From Arthrobacter sp. EpRS71 (GTDB lineage: Bacteria > Actinomycetota > Actinomycetes > Actinomycetales > Micrococcaceae), in NCBI RefSeq assembly GCF_001512285.1, contig NZ_LNUV01000006.1:1283273-1347272 (forward strand): DNA of 64,000 nucleotides, written 5' to 3'. Position numbers and translations under genes: made by a program. The notes below the pieces were generated by a model. It was not told where the DNA came from. It saw nothing but the letters and a program-made list of their open reading frames with translations, and ran no database searches. This document shows, in pieces, positions 57,686 to 64,000 of the stretch. Position 1 is the stretch's first letter, and every line of letters begins with the position of its first letter.

Positions 57686-58441
57686 ATGAACAGTCCTTTC
57701 GCCGAGACGATCCTCAACGGATCACTGCTGCTGGCTGTGCCGGTGGCATTGCTGGCCGGGCTGGTCTCCTTCCTGTCGCCGTGCGTGCTGCCGCTGGTCC
57801 CTGGCTACCTTGGCTACGTCACGGGACTGACCGGCGTCGACCTCCAAAAGCAGCGGCGCGGCCGCATGCTGGCCGGAATCGGGCTGTTCGTCCTGGGATT
57901 CTCGGTGATTTTTGTTCTCCTGGGCGGTGCCTTCGGGCAGCTCGGAACGTTGCTGACGGGTCCGCAAAACGCCTGGATCACGCAACTGCTGGGCATCCTG
58001 GTGATCATCATGGGCGTGGTGTTCATGGGCGGCTTCGGCTGGCTGCAGCGGGACGCGAAGATCCACGCCAAACCGCCGGCAGGCCTGTGGGGTGCGCCGC
58101 TCCTGGGGCTCACGTTCGGACTGGGCTGGGCGCCTTGTATAGGTCCCACGTACTCCGCGGTACAGTTGCTGAGCTTGTCCGGCGGTTCGTCGGCGGCCAA
58201 GGGAGCCCTTCTGGCGTTCGTCTACAGCCTTGGCCTTGGCATTCCGTTCCTCCTGATTGCGTTGGCTGTACGCCGGGGCATGGGAGTCATGTCCTTCTTC
58301 CGCAAGCATCGGCTGGCCATCCAGCGGATCGGCGGGGGCATCCTGATTTTGCTCGGCATCCTGATGGCCACCGGAGTGTGGGGAACCTGGGTGACCGAGT
58401 TGCAGTACTGGTTCCAAAACGATGTGAAGTTGCCAATCTGA
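57686..58441 (+). CDS. ccdA: Cytochrome c biogenesis protein CcdA
   Basis: The 251-residue integral membrane protein moves reducing power from cytoplasmic thioredoxin across the membrane to CcsX. It has six predicted segments, the conserved cysteine in SFLSPCVLPLVPGYL and a second one in GWAPCIGPTYSAV. It starts 5 nt after CcsX and overlaps the resB ATG by one base. Confidence 0.93.
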   Translation: MNSPFAETILNGSLLLAVPVALLAGLVSFLSPCVLPLVPGYLGYVTGLTGVDLQKQRRGRMLAGIGLFVLGFSVIFVLLGGAFGQLGTLLTGPQNAWITQLLGILVIIMGVVFMGGFGWLQRDAKIHAKPPAGLWGAPLLGLTFGLGWAPCIGPTYSAVQLLSLSGGSSAAKGALLAFVYSLGLGIPFLLIALAVRRGMGVMSFFRKHRLAIQRIGGGILILLGILMATGVWGTWVTELQYWFQNDVKLPI

Positions 58442-60162
58442 TGAGCGAGTCCGTGAAAGCCAAGAAGAAGTCACCAGCCGCTGAAAGCACCTCCGCAGAA
58501 GGCACAACAGGCGAAGGAAAACTCCAGCAGGCCAAGTCCGAGGCAGCCCTGCCCGCGCTTGGTTTCAAGGGCATGCTCCGGTGGTCCTGGACCCAACTGA
58601 CCAGCATGCGCACGGCTCTCTTCCTGTTGCTCCTGCTTGCGGTTGGCGCCGTGCCGGGTTCGTTGTTCCCGCAGCGGCCGGCCAACCCGTCAGTGGTCAC
58701 GCAATACATCAAGGACAATCCGTCCTACGGTGAGCTTCTGGACGCACTGCAGCTCTACGATGTTTACTCCTCGGCCTGGTTCTCGGCCATCTATATCCTG
58801 CTGTTCATTTCCCTGATCGGCTGTGTCACTCCGCGTGCCATCGCCCACTACAAGGCCATGAAGTCCCAGCCGCCGCGCACCCCCAAACGCCTTTCGCGCC
58901 TGCCGGAGTACGGAACCTTGGCCTTGCCCGCCGACGCCGGGATCCCGGCGTCGAAAGCCATCAACGATGCCGCCGGACTGCTGAAGAAGCGCGGCTACCG
59001 CGTGGAGGTCAGGGACGTCGACGGCGACCTGCCGTCCTTGGGTGCCGAGCGCGGCTTCCTGAAGGAAGTGGGCAACCTGGTGTTCCACACCTCGTTGATC
59101 GGGGTGCTGGTGTCCGTGGCCATTGGCGGCCTGTACGGGTACAGCGGCCAGCGCATCTTGGTGGAGGGCGACACATTCGTCAACACCTTGGTGGGCTACG
59201 ACCAATTCACGCCCGGCACCAACTTCCAGAGCAGTTCGCTCCAGCCGTACTCCATGCAGCTGGATAAATTCGAGGCCAAGTTCGACCGCGAATCCCCAGG
59301 TAAAGCCGGCCAGCCCATCGACTACACCGCCGAGGTCACCACCAAGGAAACTCCGGATGCTCCGGGCAAGAAGGAAACCCTGAAGGTCAACGACCCCGTT
59401 TCCCTCGGAGGCACCAGCCTCTACCTCACCGGAAACGGCTATGCCCCCCTGGTGACGGTTCGCGACGGCGAAGGCAACATCGCTTTCCAGGGTCCCGTCA
59501 CAGCCAAGGTTCAGGGCGACAACTACTACTCCTCCGTGGTCATCAAGGTCCCGGACGCCAAGCCGGAACAGCTGGGCTTTGTGGGCTTCTTCCTTCCTAC
59601 TGCGTTCGTCACCGAGGACAAGATTTCCTTCAGCGGCGCCCCTGAACTCATCAACCCCCAACTGAGCCTGAACTCCTTCTACGGTGATCTGGGCCTGGAC
59701 AAGGGCGTGCCCCAGAATGTGTTCGAACTGGACGTCAAGGACCTCAAGCAGCTCAACGGACGCGACCTGGCAGCTGGCGGCATCACCCTGAGCCCGGGCG
59801 CCACAGTAAGCCTGCCCGAAGGCAAAGGCAGCATCACGTTCGACGGCGTCAAGAAGTACATTGGCGTGGACATTCACCACAACCCCGGCCAGCTGTACGC
59901 GCTGATCTTCGGTTTCCTCGCAGTCGCAGGCCTGGTCATGTCGCTTTACATCAACCGACGCCGCGTCTGGGTCCGCACAGGAACCCACGCCGACGGCCGC
60001 ACCATGGTGGAATACGGTCTGCTGGCCCGCGGCGAAGACCACCGCCTCGCCGGCGAAGCGGCCGCACTTCGCGAAATCTTTGCCCGGGAATGGAACGTCC
60101 CGGAGACACCGGACACCGCTACAACAACTGCAGGATCTTCCTCAACCTCGAAGGACCAGTAA
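58441..60162 (+). CDS. resB: Cytochrome c biogenesis protein ResB
   Basis: The 573-residue protein is part of the System II haem-lyase complex. After a basic N-terminal tail it has membrane segments in AL-FLLLLLAVGAVPGSLFPQ, LLFISLIGCV and the central NLVFHTSLIGVLVSVAIGG, a large extracytoplasmic domain, and a last segment ALIFGFLAVAGLVMSLYINR. The ATG at 58441 overlaps the ccdA stop as TGATG, and the stop overlaps ccsB. The longer frame upstream is inside ccdA. Confidence 0.93.
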   Translation: MSESVKAKKKSPAAESTSAEGTTGEGKLQQAKSEAALPALGFKGMLRWSWTQLTSMRTALFLLLLLAVGAVPGSLFPQRPANPSVVTQYIKDNPSYGELLDALQLYDVYSSAWFSAIYILLFISLIGCVTPRAIAHYKAMKSQPPRTPKRLSRLPEYGTLALPADAGIPASKAINDAAGLLKKRGYRVEVRDVDGDLPSLGAERGFLKEVGNLVFHTSLIGVLVSVAIGGLYGYSGQRILVEGDTFVNTLVGYDQFTPGTNFQSSSLQPYSMQLDKFEAKFDRESPGKAGQPIDYTAEVTTKETPDAPGKKETLKVNDPVSLGGTSLYLTGNGYAPLVTVRDGEGNIAFQGPVTAKVQGDNYYSSVVIKVPDAKPEQLGFVGFFLPTAFVTEDKISFSGAPELINPQLSLNSFYGDLGLDKGVPQNVFELDVKDLKQLNGRDLAAGGITLSPGATVSLPEGKGSITFDGVKKYIGVDIHHNPGQLYALIFGFLAVAGLVMSLYINRRRVWVRTGTHADGRTMVEYGLLARGEDHRLAGEAAALREIFAREWNVPETPDTATTTAGSSSTSKDQ

Positions 60163-61229
60163 TGCCCGTCATCAACGAAACCCTGGGCCAGTACAGCGAG
60201 CTGTTCATGCTGTTGGCCGCCGGCACGTATACCGTGGCGTTCATCGCCTTTGCCTGGGACCTGGCCAAGAGCAGCAAGATGCTCCGCGCCGTGGACCAGA
60301 AGGCTGCGGCCAGCACCGCCGACCACAAGGTGACCGTTGCTGCGGGCCGCGTCGCGGCAGGTTTGGGAGGCGCCGACGCCGGTGGGCCGGCTGGCCGTGC
60401 CGAGCGTCCGACGTCGGGCCTCACCGTTGAGGGCGGTACCGCCGCCGGCGACATGAAGTACGCGGGCGAACGCCGCGCACCTGCCCGCGTGGCAGTGGCG
60501 TTGACGGTTTTGGGTGTCCTTATTCACGGAGCCGGCGTGGTGACCCGCGCATTTGGCGCAGGCCGCGTGCCGTGGGGCAACATGTACGAGTTCCTCACCA
60601 CCGGCGCGTTTGTTGCTGTGGCAGTGTTCCTGATTGTCCTCATCCGCCGCGACCTGCGGTTCCTTGGCACGTTCGTGATCGGCTTGGCCATCATCATGCT
60701 CGTGGCCGCTTCTGCTGCCTTCTGGACGCCGGTGGGCCACCTGGTTCCGGCCCTGCAGAGTTACTGGCTGATCATTCACGTTTCCATCGCCGTGCTGTCT
60801 TCTGCACTGTTCACCCTGACGTTTGCCATGTCCGTGCTGCAGTTGCTGCAGTCGCACCGCCAGAAGAGCCTCGCTGCCGGACGTAAAGACAACTTGGGCT
60901 TCATGCGCCTGGTTCCCAACGCATTGAGCCTTGAGAACCTCTCCTACCGGATCAACGCCATCGCCTTCATCGGTTGGACGTTCACCCTCATGTTCGGTGC
61001 GATCTGGGCAGAAAAGGCCTGGGGCCGTTTCTGGGGCTGGGACCCCAAGGAAGTATGGACCTTCGTGATCTGGGTGGTTTACGCTGGCTACCTGCACGCC
61101 CGGGCCACCCGTGGTTGGACCGGAACGCGTGCGGCATGGTTGTCGATTGTCGGCTACGCCTGCGTCATTATCAACTTCACACTGGTGAATACGGTCTTCA
61201 ACGGTCTGCATTCCTACTCGGGGCTCTAA
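60162..61229 (+). CDS. ccsB: Cytochrome c biogenesis protein CcsB (CcsA-like haem handling)
   Basis: The 355-residue membrane protein has about eight segments and the haem-binding tryptophan-rich signature WGRFWGWDPKEVW with conserved histidines in LIIHVSIAVL and GYLHARATRG. With ResB it attaches haem to apocytochrome c outside the membrane. A 100-residue loop after the first segment is Ala/Gly-rich. The ATG at 60162 overlaps the resB stop. It ends the operon. Confidence 0.93.
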   Translation: MPVINETLGQYSELFMLLAAGTYTVAFIAFAWDLAKSSKMLRAVDQKAAASTADHKVTVAAGRVAAGLGGADAGGPAGRAERPTSGLTVEGGTAAGDMKYAGERRAPARVAVALTVLGVLIHGAGVVTRAFGAGRVPWGNMYEFLTTGAFVAVAVFLIVLIRRDLRFLGTFVIGLAIIMLVAASAAFWTPVGHLVPALQSYWLIIHVSIAVLSSALFTLTFAMSVLQLLQSHRQKSLAAGRKDNLGFMRLVPNALSLENLSYRINAIAFIGWTFTLMFGAIWAEKAWGRFWGWDPKEVWTFVIWVVYAGYLHARATRGWTGTRAAWLSIVGYACVIINFTLVNTVFNGLHSYSGL

Positions 61230-61249
61230 ACCGCGGCACCGCCGCTGTG

Positions 61250-61269
61250 GCCCCCTGAGCAGGGGCTTT
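61250..61269 (+). terminator. Short hairpin after ccsB
   Basis: GCCCC and GGGGC arms flank a short loop, followed by TTTA. It is weak but well placed. Confidence 0.4.
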
Positions 61270-61298
61270 ACCCGACCACGCGGTGGTTGGTCTCGGAA

Positions 61299-61339
61299 AT
61301 GACAAATCGGTGTAGCAATAATGACAATTTGGTGTTGCA
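61299..61339. repeat. Two 19-bp direct repeats before the Hsp70-like gene
   Basis: ATGACAAATCGGTGTAGCA (61299-61317) and ATGACAATTTGGTGTTGCA (61321-61339) are 22 bp apart, two helical turns. They are candidate regulator-binding sites in the 208-bp intergenic region. Confidence 0.55.
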
Positions 61340-61437
61340 CCTAAGCCTTTTGCCCGTCCGGGGCAGGTGCTAACTTGTTCAGAACCCGCTTGTGATGCAG
61401 CCCGCTAGCGACGCGCCGTGACCTTTTCGAGGTACCC

Positions 61438-63498
61438 ATGAGCTATGTTCTCGCCATTGACGTCGGGACAAGTTTTACCGCCGCAGCCCTTGTTATGCCC
61501 CAGCAAGGACCCACTCCGACCCCTGAAATTCTCCCGCTGGGATTGCACGGCAGCGCCGTGCCCTCGGTGTTGTTTTACGCCGATGACGGCCGGGTCCTGG
61601 TGGGTGAAGCTGCCGAACGTCGCGGGCTGGACCACCCCCAGCGCATGGTTCGGGAGTTCAAACGCCGGATAGGTGACTCGGTACCCCTAGCCCTTGGTGA
61701 GAGCTGGCTGGCTCCCGAGGACGTGTATGCCACCATGGCCCGGTGGGTGGTGGACAGGGCCGAAGAGCGCGAGGGCAGCGCGCCGTCGTCGATCATCATG
61801 ACGCACCCCGCAGCGTGGGGTCAGCACCGCACCTCACTGGTCCTGGCAGCCCTCAATGTGGCAGGTCTGCAGGACATCACCCTGATCAGCGAGCCGGAAG
61901 CGGCAGCCTTGCACTATGCCTCCCAAACGCGCGTGGTGGACGGCAGCATCATCGCGGTATACGACCTCGGCGGAGGTACGTTTGATACCGCCATCCTCCG
62001 CAAAGCCGGAGCCGGCAACTTTGAGCTACTAGGCCGTCCCGACGGCATTGAAACCCTGGGCGGCGCCGATTTCGACGCCGCCGTCCTGCGCCACGTGATG
62101 GGACACCTTGGCGATGGCCCGGCCATGGACCCGAGCTCTCCCGAGACTCTCGCGGCGTTGTCACGGTTGAAGCGGGAATGCCGGGAGGCCAAGGAAGCGC
62201 TGTCCCTGGACAGCGAAGCCAGCGTGGCCGTATCCCTGCCCGGCACCCAGCTGTCGGTGCGGCTGGTTCGTGCCGAATTCGAAGCCATGATTGAGGCCCC
62301 TGTCAGGGACACCGTGGCCGCCCTGAAGCGTAGCCTGCGAAGCATCAACCTTGAAGCCCAAGACCTCAGCGCTGTACTGCTGATCGGCGGGTCATCCCGG
62401 ATTCCACTCGTGGCAGAGCTGATCTCGGTGGAACTGGACCGTCCGATCGCCGTCGACGCCGACCCAAAATCGTCCATCTGCCTTGGCGCTGCCGTAGCTG
62501 CCCTGCGCTCGCAAGGGGCGGACGCAGTGGATGCCGCGGCAGCTTCGGCCAGGGCCGCCTCAGCTGTGGCCTCCGGGCCTGCGGCAACGAGTGCGGCCGC
62601 CGCGCTGGGCAGGCCGCACGTGCCCGGCCGGGCTCCCGTCTTCAGTCACCTCAAGGCGGCCTCTGCCAAAACGGGCCGGCATGCCCCGCGGCCCCGCGTG
62701 CGGATGGCCGCAGCGGCCGCTGCAGCCGCAGCCGCGCTGACCATCGCCACAGCTACGGCGGCCCAGAGCCCCGACGGCTCCGGGCTGCTGGCCACCATGT
62801 TCGGCAACCAGGCAGCAGACGTGATGCGCGACGGCGGTGCACAGGCTCCCGGCGCACAGGCCGCTGGGGCTCACGCTGGTGGCGTCGCCGGTTCGTCGCC
62901 GGTTGCCGGAGGACCGGCCGCTGGACTCGAAGCGAGTGCCAAGGCCGGGGGCACGGGGGCGGGAACCAACGGACGGGCGCCCGCCAAGCAAGGCGCGAAC
63001 GCAGGTACAGGGGGCGCAGGTTCTGGCAGTGCGGGTTCGGGCTCCGGGACCACTGCGGGGACGGGAACGGGGGCAGCCGGCACCACCCCACCGGTTGCCC
63101 CGGAAACTCCCACTTCTCAGGTTTCTCAGGCTCCAGGCACCCAGACGCCGGGGACCCCAGCCGCACCTACAACCCCTGCACCCGATCCCACAGGAGGTGC
63201 CGCCAGCGGACCGACTCCTCCGCCAACCACCCCACCCACAACGCCACCGGTAACCGGGCCCACAACACCGCCGGTGGGCGAACCGACAACACCGCCCACC
63301 ACACCCGCAGACCCGGCAACTCCATCGCCTGAGCCAACCCAGCCCCAGCCCGAGCCGACGGTAGTCCAAGACCCTCCACCGGCGTCACCGGAACCAACAC
63401 TGCCGACGGAGACCACGCCGCCGGCCGCCCCTGAGCCAGCGCCCTTACCAGCGGAAACCGGGCCCATACCGGATCCAGCGCTGCTCTCGGCGGTCTAA
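61438..63498 (+). CDS. Hsp70-like protein with membrane anchor and Pro/Thr-rich tail
   Basis: The 686-residue protein has an Hsp70 nucleotide-binding domain in residues 1-370: VLAIDVGTSFTAAALV (phosphate 1), IIMTHPAAWG, AVYDLGGGTFDTAIL (phosphate 2) and VLLIGGSSRIPLVAELI. The peptide-binding domain of DnaK is missing. After an Ala-rich linker, a hydrophobic stretch near residue 425 (VRMAAAAAAAAAALTIATA) may cross the membrane, followed by a 240-residue Ala/Gly/Thr/Pro tail. This fits actinobacterial actin-fold proteins linked to stress or secretion. A GAGG site lies 7 nt before ATG 61438. It is followed closely by the next gene. Confidence 0.85.
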   Translation: MSYVLAIDVGTSFTAAALVMPQQGPTPTPEILPLGLHGSAVPSVLFYADDGRVLVGEAAERRGLDHPQRMVREFKRRIGDSVPLALGESWLAPEDVYATMARWVVDRAEEREGSAPSSIIMTHPAAWGQHRTSLVLAALNVAGLQDITLISEPEAAALHYASQTRVVDGSIIAVYDLGGGTFDTAILRKAGAGNFELLGRPDGIETLGGADFDAAVLRHVMGHLGDGPAMDPSSPETLAALSRLKRECREAKEALSLDSEASVAVSLPGTQLSVRLVRAEFEAMIEAPVRDTVAALKRSLRSINLEAQDLSAVLLIGGSSRIPLVAELISVELDRPIAVDADPKSSICLGAAVAALRSQGADAVDAAAASARAASAVASGPAATSAAAALGRPHVPGRAPVFSHLKAASAKTGRHAPRPRVRMAAAAAAAAAALTIATATAAQSPDGSGLLATMFGNQAADVMRDGGAQAPGAQAAGAHAGGVAGSSPVAGGPAAGLEASAKAGGTGAGTNGRAPAKQGANAGTGGAGSGSAGSGSGTTAGTGTGAAGTTPPVAPETPTSQVSQAPGTQTPGTPAAPTTPAPDPTGGAASGPTPPPTTPPTTPPVTGPTTPPVGEPTTPPTTPADPATPSPEPTQPQPEPTVVQDPPPASPEPTLPTETTPPAAPEPAPLPAETGPIPDPALLSAV

Positions 63499-63501
63499 CC
63501 C

Positions 63502-64000
63502 ATGACGGGACAGGACCATAGGCCCGGGTATGACACCACAGGGGCGGACGACCAAGGCTTGTCCAAGAAAACCTCTGCTGCCCTAATCCGTTCCCAGCAA
63601 AAGGACCTTGTGGACGAAGCGATGGAGTTGGGCCAGCCGCTAGGGGAGCTGGCCCGGGATCTTGCGCGGCAAGGGTACAAGGACCCCCGTGTTGTGGATG
63701 AGCTCGAACAGTCCGCGGATGACGCTTTGGAAACTGACCCACGTCTGGCTGCTGAGCTGTATGCCGAGGCACTTTTGGCCGGGGGAGACGAGGTTCCCAA
63801 GGCCGCCAGACGCGCCCAGGCTCAAGCGGCAAGTGGTGACTTGAACGCAGCGGGAAGGACAGCGGATCGGCTCCTGGCCAAGCCCGGGGCGCCTGACCTT
63901 CGCCTGGGAGTGGATGTAGCCGCGGCTGTCTGGGCGCAGCGTGGAATGCTGTCCCGCAGCGCGGATACGTACAGCTGGCTTGGACCGGACAGGTTAGAGG
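63502..64000 (+). CDS. Helical-repeat protein, N-terminal part only
   Basis: The open frame runs off the window without a stop (166 codons). It is 3 nt after the Hsp70-like gene. The sequence is helical and charged, with TPR-like motifs: KTSAALIRSQQKDLVDEAM, then LAAELYAEALLAGGDEVP and ASGDLNAAGRTADRLLA. No other domain is seen in this part. It may be a LuxR-type regulator or a TPR adaptor for the Hsp70-like partner; neither can be shown here. Confidence 0.6.
   Translation, partial: MTGQDHRPGYDTTGADDQGLSKKTSAALIRSQQKDLVDEAMELGQPLGELARDLARQGYKDPRVVDELEQSADDALETDPRLAAELYAEALLAGGDEVPKAARRAQAQAASGDLNAAGRTADRLLAKPGAPDLRLGVDVAAAVWAQRGMLSRSADTYSWLGPDRLE

Noticed and set aside
58690..60042. 450-codon minus-strand open frame opposite resB
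   Set aside because: The plus strand encodes membrane segments of ResB in an ordered ccdA-resB-ccsB operon; the minus frame is a shadow.

Overview
The window is high-GC DNA with many GTG and TTG starts, densely packed genes and actinobacterial gene order (gppA / TIM-barrel / proC; HTH protein plus the 32-residue bS22; thioredoxin-like CcsX, CcdA, ResB, CcsB). Protein content (TrkA/TrkH potassium uptake, FMN L-lactate dehydrogenase with a FadR-type regulator, Rex, three carbohydrate ABC systems with a LacI regulator) fits a soil Micrococcaceae such as Arthrobacter or Paenarthrobacter. I see no tRNA or rRNA gene, CRISPR array, prophage or insertion sequence.

Layout. 1-17 kb is housekeeping: a lipoprotein end, a methyltransferase, an ArsR-type regulator, DNA topoisomerase I, an SseB-like protein, an exopolyphosphatase-like protein, a TIM-barrel isomerase, proC, potassium uptake, an AcuC-like deacetylase, a second ArsR regulator, glutamate dehydrogenase, and divergent lldD / gntR. 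17-48.4 kb is a carbohydrate catabolic island: a LacI regulator, a five-gene operon whose last three enzymes turn an aldarate into alpha-ketoglutarate, two oxidoreductase-DUF6807 fusions, two deacetylase-like esterases, a GH42 beta-galactosidase, a GH78 alpha-rhamnosidase, two complete permease pairs, three solute-binding lipoproteins, a YesL-like protein and an MFS transporter. 48.4-64 kb returns to core functions: DAHP synthase behind an aromatic leader peptide, HTH/bS22, a DUF559 gene flanked by inverted repeats, HAD hydrolase, glutaredoxin, Rex, two proline-rich membrane proteins, YceI, the System II cytochrome c maturation operon, and a membrane-anchored Hsp70-like protein.

How it works together. 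The island looks built to take up and take apart plant cell-wall oligosaccharides containing rhamnose, galactose, uronic acid and acetyl groups. Up to eight GAAAACGCTTTC-type operators lie in front of its transcription units, so one LacI repressor (17072-18100) probably controls most of it. Solute-binding proteins import oligosaccharides, GH78, GH42 and the esterases trim them, and the 18.2-24.3 kb operon oxidises the uronate part.

Most interesting points: (i) two Gfo/Idh/MocA-DUF6807 fusion proteins, translationally coupled to an esterase plus a metal-site-deficient M24 protein in one case and to GH78 in the other, which may be a one-chain oxidative glycoside-cleaving enzyme; (ii) a 19-residue leader peptide with W-Y-A-Y-F before DAHP synthase; (iii) long palindromes at five convergent gene junctions, three of them copies of one 68-nt element; (iv) a DUF559 gene bracketed by inverted repeats; (v) a recurrent -10 box set 6-7 nt before the start codon, indicating many leaderless mRNAs.
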